From positions 1,550,001 through 1,614,000 of the forward strand of contig CADCXA010000066.1 in assembly GCA_902806565.1 (NCBI GenBank): a stretch of DNA of 64,000 nt, written 5' to 3'. Source of the stretch: Hypoxylon rubiginosum (taxonomy: Eukaryota; Ascomycota; Sordariomycetes; Xylariales; Hypoxylaceae). This document shows, one piece after another, positions 11,925 to 24,117 of the stretch (its first letter is position 1; every line of letters starts with the position of its first letter). A model generated the notes under the pieces. It did no database searches. It had not been told where the DNA came from and saw only the letters and a program-made list of their open reading frames with translations. Both the position numbers and the translations under genes were made by a program.

Positions 11925-14900
11925 TCGCTCTCCGAACACCGCATGGCCGACAGATGGATGTTACCCTACCAGGACCCTGGATTTTTATTTTTTTTTCTCT
12001 CCTCTGCAGGTCAATTCGACACGACTCTGAGACGCAGGGTTTTTCTATCCTAGGTTGGTATTTTTTTTTTCATTCAAAAATTTTACACAAATTTCACGCT
12101 AAATTCGAAAAAGGCGTCCCGAAATTGTCTCAACTATAGAGGAGAATAAGTCCCTCATCCCTCACGTCTGGAGCTACTAAAATTAAAGCAGAAAATAATA
12201 ATAAAAAGGGGAGAAAATAGAACGTTCTGGTCGCCAGATAGATAGATAGGTCTGACAGGTATGTAGATACGTACGATAGACCCTGAAAGATAGAAAAACA
12301 AACCCTGCAGTGATCTGCCTCCCCAAAGGGATCTCTGCAGCCCTGTCTAGCCCTGCGGCCCTGTCTTGCTCCGTGACACGACAGGTCACAAGTCGTCCAT
12401 CCTGCCATCTCTCTTCCTCGAAGAGCTCGCGTGAGCGATCCGCGGCAGTCTGCCGTCCTTTCCAACCAGCCAGAGAAGCTCTCCACACATTAATCCGCCC
12501 CCTCGAAGAAGAGGAAGAAGAGTAACAATATAAAATAGGTTTAGTGTTATAGTGTTACTGCTCTCCGACTGCGCGGATTTACGATGGGGATGGGGATGAA
12601 AGGGCAAGGAGTGAAATCATACAGAGATAAAAATTTCCGGCGCGTCGGTGTTTATGGGGGTGCTAACGCCGTCCAAGGAGGACGGACGGTGGGTATCACT
12701 GCATGTCGCCATCCTCCTACCGCCTCGAGTTAAGTTGCAAGCTAGGAATGCCACGATGGTACCTAGGCCGCGGGTCAGCAAGCAGCAGCTATGATCGGAC
12801 GACCGTAGGAGTGTGTCTACCTCGGTAAAGTTCCATTATTCACAGGCTGGCTGGCTGGCCCTCATCCTAAAGCCTCGGGGGAGAGGTTATAGCGGAGACA
12901 GTTTTGATAGCAGCAAACCCGTATCTAAAGGCCTATAGCCTACGGGTTGAACCCCGTAGACTAAACCTCGTTTGCGCGACTCGTCCGATCGTCCTCCGTC
13001 GCGACGCGCTCACCCTCCGAATCCCGTGCTGCTAAAAGGCTGAGAGAGGTATTGTACCCATAGTACTACATAGAACCAGCTCTAGACGGGACAGGTCTAA
13101 ACTAAGCCCTACCTAGAAGATCAGATCACCACATCTATCTATCTATCGTCGACGAGTCGTTGGGAGCGTATGGGAGCGTATAGCTTTTTCGTCTGGGTTG
13201 CACGACGGGGCAAACATTCGCCTAATGCATGCATCCTCCCCAAGTTCTTACTTAAACATACCTCCTACCCGAGTACTAAAAGAGGAAAAAGAGAAGCGGC
13301 CGTAAAGGACGTAGGTAGCCCTGGAGGGGGGGAGGGAGCGGGTTTTTTACATAACCCACCCATCGTGACATTTTAGTCATGTCGTGCCCGACCCCCTGGT
13401 CCCTGACTAATGACACCGGCGTCAAATTCATACCTGAACTTGACTCCTTCAAACCCTATATGCTACGACTATATGCTACGATGCGATAGACCGCCGGGTG
13501 TCCATCACGAATACTCCCGGTAACTTGCGAGTACCAGTCAAGTACCGGCCAGTAGACCAGATTCAGATTCGAGGTCACGCAATTCATGCCGGCAAGGGCA
13601 GTTAGCTTAGTTTAGTTGTCAGGGTCCTACCCTACGTCATACCATCAACAATTCTGTCAATTTTTTTTATTTTCGACCTTCAAATCTGTCACATTTCGAT
13701 ATTGCATTCTTGTGGCTTCACCGTCTCGTCTGTCTTCCTTCTTGGGATCGGAGTTCCAGCTGCTACCTCTGGACCACTTAGAATCAACGGATTTTAATCT
13801 AACTAGAACTTGCGCGTGCCCCGTTGTCCAACTCGAGGTCTGAATAAGAGAAACATCACAAGGATACACAGTAAAAGCAAAAAAAAAAAAAATCAATACT
13901 TTTTCTCTTTTGGTTCTGTTAGCCTTGGAAACTACGTACGTACCCGCCGACCACGTGGGGATGCCGCGGCTCTGCTTCCAACGGGTGGATGCAAGACCAG
14001 CGTACTATAGATTAGATGGACACTAGTAGTAAGTCGTATAATCTTAATCTATAGCATGTACTACCGTTTTCGAACCGTCGGCCCGTTCTCTCTACGCTGC
14101 TTGGTTGCATGTGGTTGAGGCTTTAAGATTTTCCTTCTTTTCCTTCTCGAACAAATCCTCCCCTCCATCACCCCCCGGTCCTTGGAATTCGATTCGATAG
14201 GCTCTAACCGAGAGCTGAAAAAAAATATGTGAGTGAGTAAGGTAAGGCTTTTTCGTCGGGAAGACTAGGCGCCGCAATGTTCTGACAGAAAACGGGTGAT
14301 GTTGACATCACCCCTGCCAGGGGGTAGGTAAGGTAGAAAAGCTAGAAAGTCTAGAGCCTCAAACCTTGAAGTCCCCCCAAACTTCAAGTGTCACGATGTC
14401 ACGATGGTAAGATAACGTGCATAAGTATAACATCACCGAGTTTCTCCCGTACGGCCAGGACACTATCTTCGGTCGCGAGGTCGGTTGGGTAGGTAGCATT
14501 GGGAATAGGTGAATGGGTGAATAGTGGCCTTTTTTTCTTCTTCTTTCTCTTCCTGGTCGTGTGCCTTATTTCGGCTTACCGTAACCACGCCGAAGCATTA
14601 CCGAATTTGGGACGAAGCCTAAAAAGTGGTTTCTCTCTCTCTTCTTCCACCGATATCGCGGGAGTGCTAAAACACATCCTTCGTTTCCCCTTTGGCCCGT
14701 ACCTACTACCAGCCATCTGTATATCCTCGGCTCATTACTACCTACCTAATGTACATAATCTACCGTACCTCGAAAGCTGAGATGGTGGTTGGTCTGGTCT
14801 ACCCCTAGGAGTTCCCAGGAGCTTTTTCGCCCCTCCTCCAGCCCCTGGGTGGCTACCTACCTCCTCCTACCCAGCTCATACCTACATACCTACATACATA

Positions 14901-15871
14901 CACACACACATACATACCTTAGATCTAATCTACGCTTATGCTTCGTCGCTTGAGCAAGCAGGGTCCGAAGAGGCAAAAAAAAAAAAAAAGCCCAACAAGC
15001 ACGTTCCATATGCACAGGAAGTGACACCCGGTCTTCCGCGGTGAACCTGATCTGACAACTTGGATCTCGAATTAGGCGCAATGACGTCCCCTTATCACAC
15101 ACACCACAAACGTCCAACGACGAAAACGTCTTCCGGAGTATTCGAGACGTGTTTTGAAAAAAAAGAGAGAAGAAGTTTCCATGCAAAGCGCGTCGCAGAG
15201 TTTGGTTGCTGACGGTGTGTCTACCCATCTGATCAATATTTCTTCCTTTTTTCTTTTTTCCCTTCTCCGTCACGAGGGGCCTTTTTCTCTCGAAAAGATC
15301 AGATCGACATACAACAGGCCAGGCCAGAATGTGAAACTTCGTTTGGCTCCGGCTATCTGGTCCAAAGAAAACCCTGTTTTGAGATCTTGCATCTTTTTCT
15401 GCTTTGGTCACTGATCACTGACGCGCTTACTCATCGCCCAAATGATCTGCCGCTCCCCTTTCTAGCAAAGGTTAGATTAGGTAGGGTATTCACGATAACT
15501 CCACTCTGCTCTTTCCTCCTTTCCCCAGTAGCGCGCTTTGACGTGACGACATGGCGCAATAGTAGGTATACGGAATGGGTATTATTGGTTCTAGATGTCT
15601 ACATTCTACATAGTTACACATGGTATATACACGATTTCGGCGACCGCCGTCTATACGTCTAAGCAAATACCTCTTTTCCATACTCCAAGGTGAAAAAAAC
15701 AAACATCGAACGATCATCTATTGCCAGGATCACACCTACGCGGTCCCCCGATAATCGTTATTCCGACTCTCCGTCTCTCTTTACACCGGGGAACCGAGTT
15801 ACAACTTGGCCTGATCTGTTTGCTTTAATCGTACGACGCCCTAGGTTACACATAATTAGTGTTCGATTCAA

Positions 15872-17747
15872 CTAGCTCATTTCTCGCTGAAGGATCGCCA
15901 TGGTGCAATAGGTAGGTCACCGGGTAAAGGTGAGCAAGTTAGTGAAAGGGGGGAAGAAGAAGAGGAAGAAAGAGGAACAGGCTCAACGCAAAACGCGCAA
16001 CTCAACTCAAACTCACCTCCTGGAAAGCCGTAGCCAGCAGCGTGCCGTCCTTGCTGTAGATCTTCTGCATGACGACGCCGCGCCCGTCGCCCGCCCACGG
16101 GCTCTCCATCTCGGTGAACATCCACTCGTCCGCCCGCACCGCCTTGGGGTTGTGGAAGTAGATGGAGTGGTCCAGCGACACCATCATGCCCACCTCGGGC
16201 CGGCCCCGGTACTCCTCCAGCGCCCCGTACCCTTCCCACTCGTTCAGCTTCTCCAGGTAGTCCCGCGTCTCCGGCTCCAGCTTGTCGACGTCCGCCAGCG
16301 CCACCGGGTACCGCCACAGCTTGTGGATGCGCGATATCGTGCCGATGAAGTACGAGTCGCTGATGTACGCCAGCGCGCTCAGGTGCGCCTGGTGGCCCCC
16401 TTCCTCGCTGATTTTGCCGCGCGCCCGCACCCACTGCCACACCCGCTTCTCCTCGGGCGGCTTGTCTGCGTCCGTGGGCTTGCAACGGAAGCTCTGGAAC
16501 GGGTCGTCCCGGGTCCGGCCCGCCACGTGCAGGAACGCCGGATCCTCGTAGTCGTCGGGCGGGGCCTGCGCCAGCGCGGCCGCCGGCATGTGCGCCGCGT
16601 GGGCGGCGTGCAGCTTGCCGCCGCTACCCTCACGCACGAAGGAGCACGTCACGGTGAAGATGGCGTGGCCGCGCTGTCGCGCCTGCACCGTGCGTGTGCA
16701 GAACGACCGCCCCTCGCGCACGCGCTCCACATGATATAAGATGGGCACGCTCGAGTCACCGGCCAGGACGAAGAAGCAGTGGTACGAGTGCACTACAAAA
16801 TCGGGCGGGACTGTGCGCTGGGCCGCCTACCATATCGGAGAATCGGTCAGTTCAGTTCAGTTCAACCAGTCAGCTGAAGGAGTGGCTTTGGTAGGGCAAG
16901 CAGGGCGCAAGCCCGCCTGAAACTTCAGGCCTGTCAGGTCCTTGCTGACTCGTCGCATATCGGTCCGCATTTCCCCGTCTCTGCATAACATATATGCGCG
17001 TAAGATCCAACGCTCATGCGAGACAGAGCTAGAAAGCGGACGGAGGGAGATGTAGATCGAAGGGAGCTAAAGATGAAAGAGAACTGGTGCGGGAGAAGAC
17101 GCGCCGACATGCAGATGACAAGCGAAGAAACTCTCCGTCCGTATCTCCGCTCGGCAGACGGGGCAAGCCCTTTTCTTGTTTCTAGCGCGCAACGGGCAAA
17201 CAAACAATTCTTGCGGTGTAACGAAGGTTCGCATATGATTCTTAACAGTCCGCAAACTCCGACAAGCGGAAGAGACAAACAAAGAAGGATATAAAATCAA
17301 CTTACAGCCAACGTCTGTGCGATGACGGCGCCTCCGTAGATGCCCCTCGCTCCGGGAGGATGCCAGAGCTCGCGCGTGTTGGTGAAGATGTCCTGCATCC
17401 CCATCCCAGTCATGAGTCAGCGGCGTTCATCGTTATACGGCTAAGTAGTGGGTAGGTAGGTAGGTAGGGAGGAGAAAGGGCTTTTCTTCTTGCGGTGTAT
17501 ACCATACCACCCCCCTTCCCTCAATGCCCACCATGTGAAAAATGCCCATAGGCATGAGCATTACGCTATGGCGCCATATGGGCCGGGTATAAGATCGAGT
17601 GACACTTGAAGAAGAAGAAGGGACGTAAAACCCGAAACTTACAGGTCCGATGATGCTCAGGTCGGTAAGTTCCAGCGCGTTCTCGATTGGCGCCTTGGAC
17701 TCGTCCACCGGCGGCGGTCTTACGAGCGTGGGCCGGGGCTCGCCCAT
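15872..17747 (-). CDS. acyl-CoA thioesterase II, TesB/double hot-dog family (338 aa)
   Basis: Four exons: 17,747-17,643, 17,392-17,306, 16,826-16,017 and 15,886-15,872, all joining in phase 0. Introns are 250, 479 and 130 nt. The product should hydrolyse acyl-CoA to free fatty acid and CoA, usually in peroxisomes. The N-terminal hot-dog holds GIYGGAVIAQTLA and HSYHCFFVLAGD. The C-terminal one holds SLDHSIYFHN and ends TAFQE. Residues matching the TesB Asp/Thr(Ser)/Gln triad are Asp283, Ser306 and Gln333. The 479-nt intron is long for fungi, but flanking codons join exactly as in relatives, so no exon is missing. The last exon supplies only Arg-Glu-Met-Ser, and reading through the intron would instead give Val-Ser-Leu-Ser. 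Neither end is a clear PTS1 signal. Exon 3 is strongly GC-ending in codon use. The family assignment is firm; the extreme C-terminus is less certain. Confidence 0.88.
17450..17469. repeat. GGTA microsatellite inside the first thioesterase intron
   Basis: About five GGTA units lie within the 250-nt first intron of the acyl-CoA thioesterase gene. Confidence 0.85.
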
Positions 17748-18803
17748 CTTTAGAATTTCTTCTCGCTGCTCGGTATTATCGCCCTTATTTTTCTCTTCTC
17801 CGTTCCGTCGCAGCGGGATTTGAATAGTTGGATCACTCCGGCTTATTTTGGGGTAGCACCACTGAAAGAAAAAAAAATCGAGCTTATGCTAGCTTAGGAT
17901 ATGTATGTAGCTCTGATGTACCTCGAGGTCTCGTCAGAGCAAAGAGAAAGTCGAACAAGTCCGGTTTTTTTCAATGTGGTTCTAATACGAAGTTTCTCAA
18001 GATCATCAAATTTGCAAACTTGCGCTATCTTATCCGTGACGTAGGTTAGGTAGTTGGGCAAAAGCAGCAGTAGAACTAGAGCAGCTAGGTTTTACTTATA
18101 CAAAGAATGAATGTAGAAAAAGATCGTAGCCGGACGGGTCTTAAGAGGAGGCTAGGCCAATGCTAATTGATAACGATAGAAATGGTCGCGTCTTCTCTGA
18201 TTGCCAATTTATTGATTTGAATTTTTACCGAGGCTCGGTCTAAGACAAACTTCAGAAAACTAAAACCTGATGATGAGTGGGCCACGGTTCCGTAGCCGAT
18301 GCCAAGACATCCAAGTGCCGGCCGATCAGATACAAATTCCCTTGCCTTGCGAACTTCGCTCCTTGAACCTTGAGCCCTCGTGCGGTAGATATCTATCCAA
18401 GGTGGTGCAGTGATTATAAGAGAGGTGCTAAATCAATATTAAGCTTGTTCTCATGTGATAAAGACACTTTTCAATCCTCCTTATATACCTCGGTAGGCAG
18501 ATAGGAGGTAGGCATGTACTAGGTACCTCCACAAGGTAGAGAGAACTTCAACAGACACACTCCCTCACAAAAAGGCAGCAATTTCTCATAAAGTCATCGT
18601 TAGTTTATAATGCTGTATTTCATACATACTCGTCTCACAGCTCCATGTACAGGTCAACATTCTTATCCTTGCTTTCGTATGCGTTATGCGACGTACGTAC
18701 GGCCCTCGTGTCTCATCTCGCATTTTCGTGCTTCGTGCTTCGTGCCTAAGTAGGTACAACAACGAGGTCTGGTACTTAGGAAGCCCACACCAACGTCTAT
18801 AGC
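17748..18803. other. thioesterase upstream region / sterol-carrier downstream region
   Basis: About 1.06 kb between two minus-strand genes. It should contain the thioesterase promoter and the oxysterol-binding-protein terminator. Two CCTCGG-type motifs are listed separately. I see no gene. Confidence 0.6.
18228..18238. promoter_or_regulatory. CCGAGGCTCGG palindrome, possible fatty-acid-response site
   Basis: An inverted pair of CCGAG half-sites with one central base, about 480 bp upstream of the acyl-CoA thioesterase start. It contains CCGAGG, the complement of CCTCGG, which is the core bound by FarA/FarB/CTF1-type Zn2Cys6 regulators of fatty-acid use. A second CCTCGG lies at 18,488-18,493. 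The sites and the gene's likely role fit, but a 6-bp motif is common by chance. Confidence 0.3.
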
Positions 18804-21800
18804 CTACTCCATATCCTCCGAGGAATAGATGGGCTCCAGGCCGTCCCACGCGTGGGCGTCTCCGCTGCCAAACTTCTCCCGTTGCTCCCAGTACTTGCCC
18901 GTGAACTTCCAGTGCTCCACCCCCGTGATCTCGCACTTGGTCTTCTCGAACCACGCGGGGGCAAACTCGTCGCCGTTCTGCTGCCGCACCTTCCGCCGGG
19001 CTCGCTGCGCTTCCTCGAGCCGGTTCTTCTCGCTAGCCGCAAGGTCGTACTCTCCGTCTTCCATGGCCCTCTGGTCAGGCCGAAACCTAGAGTCGGTCGG
19101 TGCGATCCACTGCTTGAGATTGTCATCTAGATGGTTGAAGGTGAGGACGAATGGCGTGAGATTGAACGGGATGCCTTGCGGTCGAGCGTTTGCTTCCCAG
19201 ACTATAAATGCCCGGCTGGGATCGCTGATGCTTCCTCGTGCGTCTTGCGGCTCTTCCACATGCGCCTCATAGCCGGGCGTCAGGCGAGCGTATATCTTGG
19301 AGTTCCAGCGACCTCCCAAGCACATGCGCGGTCGGCCGTCGGCGTCGAGAATCTTGCCAGAGAGCTGGTAGGCGGTCGACGCTTTCCAGCCCCGCTTCTT
19401 GAAATCCAGTAGACAGACCTCTCCCGTCGTCCAGTTCTTGATTTCCACCAGGCCGTAATTATCCACGACGGGGTTACCTGACATGATGCCGACCACTTGC
19501 GATTTGGGTTTCTTCCACGTGAAGAAATCTTCCTTTCCGCCGGCCGTGGGACGTAGCCTCAGGAACCAGGTACCGAGATGATATATGTCGAATGACATGC
19601 CCAAGAACTTGGAGTCCACTTTAGCTTCGCCCCAATACGTCCACTTCGCCGACTCCGCATATGCTGCACCGACGGGAGGATGGTGGCTGACTTGCTCGAT
19701 GAAGAATCGGTAACCCTTGTCGGCTCTTGCGTATTCGAATGTCTCGCCGAGGAGCGGATTGAACGGCTTAGCAACACGGCCGATGGTAGACGCGAATTCA
19801 CTTGCCGCGAAGGCAGCGACATATAGCATGCGTTCGGTCGAATCAGATCGATCCGCTGCCATATTCAACAGGTCGGCATATTCCATGTCTTCGCCGGTTC
19901 TGTACAGTAAAGATGTTGGCTCGTTAAAAGACACTGGAAGCGTCATCTTCGTCATGTCTTTACCAATCATCGACTTGAGAATACCCTAGAATAGACATTA
20001 TTAGCTAACCAACAACTAGATTAGATGTGCAAGATCCTTACCCATAGACCAACCCTTGGTCGGTTATCTTCATCCAACTTGAGTCTTGTTCTTAGTCCGT
20101 TCTCGTAACCCCTAAAAGCGCTGCTGACGTCCACGCCTGATATTACGACGTCTTGCCCTGAATTCGCGGATGGTACGACATCGGATGGCGGCATGGGTGC
20201 GACGTCCACCTCTCCTGCGTCTACCGCATCAAAGAATTCCTCCTGCTCTGATTCGGAATCATCCGAGAGTTCGACGTGATGAGAAAGTGCGGTCGATTTT
20301 CGGCCGATGCTCTTCATCGACGGCGAGCGTAGTACTGCGGCCACCTCGTCTTCGTTTACGTCGGGCGCCTCCACATTCGCAACGAAACTATCACTACTAA
20401 GCGGTCGCCCTTCGCTAGCGCTTCCCATAACTTCGCGGAGGGCCCGTTTAGTCATCTTGCGTTTCGTTTCGGCTTCGCTAACTCTTGCTTCTAGGACCTC
20501 TTGCTCCGCAGCTACCTTGGCCATGCTCTCTTCCCACATTCGCCGCATCTCGATTTCCTGTTCGAGGCGGTATTGCCAATGCGCGTCGCGGTCCTTCGAT
20601 ATTCTGAGAAGGTCGCCCATAAGTCCCTTTAGGCTTCGAATCGCCGCGTCGTACGTTGAGAGAGCTTGCGCTGCCTTGGGGTCTACAAGAGACATGGAAG
20701 GATTTCGATGGGCTTCCGCCTGCAACGCTGCACTCACCGATGCGAGCGTGTCCAGCTGTAACCTTGCCGACTGCGCCGTGATGTTAAAGGCGTCTTTAGT
20801 GGCGGTTGGCGCTTCACCTCGACTGGATCGATCCATATATTCGTCGTCGTCGTCGTCATCATCTCCTTCTCCAGGGATTGTCGCATCTTCGTTGCTCAGA
20901 TGCCCCTTTCCGTCAGGGGACCCCGCATTGACGAACTCGTCATCCACGCTGCCCGTGGTACTAGCACGGGATACTCCTACACGCGGAGCGGGCGACTTCC
21001 CGGAAGGAAGGCGGTACATCCCCGGCTCACCGTTGCTCGCTACTTCGCTGAGGGAATCGTTTGCAGATGCATCAGACGGTTTATTGAGGTTATCCCGAGC
21101 CTGCCGTAGCATTTCGGCACTCTGTGCTTTCTGCCGTTCGTCTTGTTTTGCCTGGTCCTTCATCCACTGGATCGAATTGTTCAAGGCCCAAAACCACCGC
21201 TTAGCCTCGACTTCATGATTTGCTTTCAGCGTATACTTGACGGACGATTTCCCGATAATCTCAAATTTCGTCTTCTCTTCCGGGCTCATATGTAATCTGG
21301 CGATGCGCATGCTGATGGCTCCTCGACAGGCATTCTCCGCGTCATCTTGATGCTTGTAGTAGCTCAAGACGCCGTTCTCGAGAACAAACCAACGTAGTTG
21401 ATACCCTTTTCGATAATTGGTCCACTTCTTGAGGTACCCTTTCATCTGGGGCTCGCGCCCAGCCAAGGGATCTCCTACAACAGCCGAGCCAGGCCCGCCT
21501 TGTGAAGTCGCGTGCCCAAGCACGGCTTTCTCCTGGATGCCTCGTTGAGCAGCTACCGCGGCAGGTGATCGCTTGAGCATCGCCCGCGTAACATCGTCGT
21601 TTGTGACCTGCTGGGGGAGCTTGCCTTTGCGATCTCGTTGGAATGGGTCGGCACCATGAAGGAGGAGAGCCTGTATCAGCTTTGCGTCCTTCTTTCGGGC
21701 GGCCTCGTGCAGTAGCGTTCCTCCCGTCTGTACAGTGACTGGCTCACAGGGTAATTCAATACTATTGACATCCAGGATTGTCTTGACGCGGGGTTCTTCG

Positions 21801-22787
21801 AGAACTTGACCGAGCGTATCATAGGCACCGCTTCGTACAAGTTCTTGGACCTGCTTGACTTTGTCCTGAACGAATAAAGTTCTAGCAAGCTGTAGCTGCT
21901 GGAAGATATCCGGACTTCGCGCAACGTCTAAAGGAAGCTTCCCTTGGTTATTCGCAACAGCATCATTGATGTCTTTTTGTTCCAGCAGTAGACGAACTAT
22001 AGGGGCGCGTCCCTGAGAGGCGGCCACATGTAAAGGCACGTTTCCATCTTTGTCCCGAGCATTGACATCAATGTAGCCGGCGCCATCAGACAGAACGTAT
22101 TCCACAACATCATATTCGGCACACTGAATGGCAAGGTGTAAGATTGTCGTGTCGTCTAAAGGAGCGGGATGTGAGCCATTCACAGAAGATGTACTGGCAC
22201 GAGGTCCATCTTCTGATGTTTCTCGGATGGACTTGGATATGGCGGCGGTGTTGCCGCTTCGTAGGGCTTCGACGATTCGAAACTTGCGGACGGACTGTTC
22301 GAGAGTAGTACCCTTTTCCGCCGCCGAGGGGTTGGATCGCGTTGGGGCTAAGGAGTTGGGATCTCTCGACGGAATACGGCCGAGCGACATTCTCGAAGCG
22401 TGGCCCTTCACAGAGTTCTGATGGGACATAGGGAGGGCGGGAGCAGAGGTAGTAGTGGTTGGAAGTGAAGCTAGACCAGAGTGTTGCGAACCATCTTCGG
22501 AGATGGCATCGTCATCATTACGAATGTCTTTATCCCTCCGTCGTAGGAGAGAGAGTGCCGTGGATTTGGATCTCTTGTGCTGACTATTTTAGAGCGAGTC
22601 AGTAATCAGGGGCCCCTCTTCGTGTTCGGGTGCAACTGGAACCGAACTCGAACCAATAGCTACCAATAGCTATCTAGCTAAGGAAGAAGCGACAAAGCTC
22701 AATGGTAGAATACGTGACTTAGGTATTTATACATATGGATAATAGTAGATGAGTTCAGGCTACGTACCTCTCTCCAGCATCCGACAT
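18804..22787 (-). CDS. osh2: Osh1/Osh2-type oxysterol-binding protein (1,247 aa)
   Basis: Three exons: 22,787-22,768 (20 nt), 22,583-20,042 and 19,985-18,804. Introns are 184 nt (TACTGAC branch site) and 56 nt. The first exon encodes Met-Ser-Asp-Ala-Gly-Glu and two bases. Choosing it adds 51 in-frame codons upstream of the ATG at 22,429 and avoids starting inside a conserved-looking basic stretch. Domains in order are ankyrin repeats (about 150-235 and 295-350), a PH domain (about 387-480, KGYLKKWTNYRKGYQLRWF), a poly-Asp tract, coiled-coil-like sequence, an FFAT-like motif EFFDAVD in acidic context (about 788-795), and the sterol/PI4P-binding ORD from about 855. The family signature EQVSHHPP sits at about 951-958. 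This is the Osh1/Osh2/OSBP plan: a lipid exchanger tethered to ER VAP proteins by FFAT and to a PI4P membrane by PH. The length matches Osh1/Osh2. Confidence 0.95.
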
Positions 22788-24117
22788 GTTGGGCTAGATG
22801 ATGTTCTGGTCACGCTTCGGTGCCAATTAATAGAGTGGCGGGCGTTAAAGAAAGTTGGCGGTAAGAACTGTATTGTTCAGACGGGACGAAATGCTAGTAA
22901 AGCATTTTCGATCATTAACGAGGAGAAAGGAGGAAATAGGTGACAAGTAGAACTATGAGTCGGAGCTAAAAGATGAGCAGATGGTAGAAGAGGTCGAACA
23001 GGTGGCACGGATATCACAGTTGATTCTAGGAATGTCAATGTCGATGTTAATGTTCATGTCAACGTCAATGTCAACTGTGGTCTTTTCAGATAAAGACAGG
23101 CAATTTTCCCCCCCTCGATGCCAAAATGACGTTTCTAGCTCCAAAGTTGGAGTCTCGCTAGCATCGAATCAGCGGCCGTGCAGCTTTCCCGCCCAGCCGC
23201 CCTAGTCTAGTTCAGTCAGTCCCAGAAAAGCAGAACAGCGCTAATCCCAGTCTAGCTACTCCCCACCACTCTATTCACTCTATCAGCATTTAGCGTATCT
23301 AAAGCCTAAAGTTTGCTTAAAGATTAAAGATTTGAGGGGGAACAGATGAGCTAGCGATAGCATTAGGGGGTAGATCTCAATAACCCAAATCTTAGGTATC
23401 AATGGAAGAGTATCAAGGCATAGTATAGCTCTACAGTATTGCCACGGTGTTGTGAGGTATACCGAAACAGCGAAACTACAACAAACCAGATCTTGGAGTA
23501 TCTCGTAAAAGAGTTGGAGAGCACCAGTACGACAGAAGATAGCGGGAGATCATCAGATACGCTCTCCAGCGCTGCGGTTCGTTGTGTGGCGAAGGGGTAA
23601 ATGACGCGCGGCGAACCCTTTTGCCTCCTGAGCCAGACTGCCAGACTAGGTATATAGATAATAGCCAGCTAATAACCGTGCCTCATTGATACCAGCGCAT
23701 CTGGCTATCGAGCCTAGACGAATGGAGAACTTTATAGTAGCAGATATCATCACGAAACCCCTTAGACCACAAGGTGCTGTGTCGGGTAATAAAACCGGGA
23801 GATCATCTGCCATCACCTGCAGGGGTCAGGAGCAACTGCGATACCACCACAGCCCTCCTCTACAGCTGAGATCATATACCTATATTGGAGAAGCTATTCA
23901 CGCACCCAACCCCCATGTATTTTCGCCTCCCTCGGGTCTGTCCAGCCCCACAGGGCTTAGAATCTTACATGTAGCAGCGATAACGGTTCGCCATCGAATG
24001 AATTAAGTCTATCGTATTTAAGAATGTCATAACAAGACGTACATATATCATAGAAGAAGCCCTCGTGAAAACATACCACCAACCAACCAATCAAGCTAGG
24101 TACCTAACCTAAGGTAG
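22788..24117. other. upstream region of the oxysterol-binding protein; no gene
   Basis: About 1.3 kb between two minus-strand genes. It carries the OSBP promoter, the 3' region of the PPTase gene and a hexanucleotide repeat at 23,032-23,073. The plus-strand frame at 23,686-24,006 has no recognisable protein and I do not support it. Confidence 0.6.
23032..23073. repeat. ATGTCA hexanucleotide repeat, seven units
   Basis: Seven contiguous 6-nt units of the form ATGTCA, with differences mainly at the third, fifth and sixth positions. It begins about 245 bp upstream of the oxysterol-binding-protein start codon, so it lies in the promoter or 5' UTR. Length variation here could be polymorphic. Confidence 0.85.

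Larger units (their letters stand above)
8239..15871. other. long intergenic region, no supportable gene
   Basis: About 7.6 kb with no frame resembling a known protein on either strand. The ORFs present are under about 175 codons, overlap antisense partners, or run over simple sequence. The DNA is rich in short tandem repeats, poly-A/T runs and TAGCTAG or AGGTA motifs. A short perfect inverted repeat (CTACGGG...CCCGTAG, about 12,939-12,958) is the only notable structure. The half nearest 8,238 is upstream of the zinc-cluster regulator and probably includes its promoter. Confidence 0.6.

Noticed and set aside
12130..12488. Overlapping minus-strand ORFs of 101-118 codons
   Set aside because: Two frames are open over the same bases, with low-complexity C-termini and no recognisable motif. 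Chance openness is more likely.
14890..15411. 173-codon minus-strand ORF
   Set aside because: Contains poly-Phe, poly-Lys and Cys-Val runs from simple repeats, with no domain or splice context.
15930..16739. 269-codon plus-strand ORF
   Set aside because: Antisense shadow of the GC-rich third exon of the acyl-CoA thioesterase.
20307..21218. 303-codon plus-strand ORF
   Set aside because: Antisense shadow of the oxysterol-binding protein exon.
22626..22690. tRNA-like B-box (GGTTCGAGTTC) on the minus strand
   Set aside because: No acceptor stem or cloverleaf can be drawn, and it lies inside the first intron of the oxysterol-binding protein.
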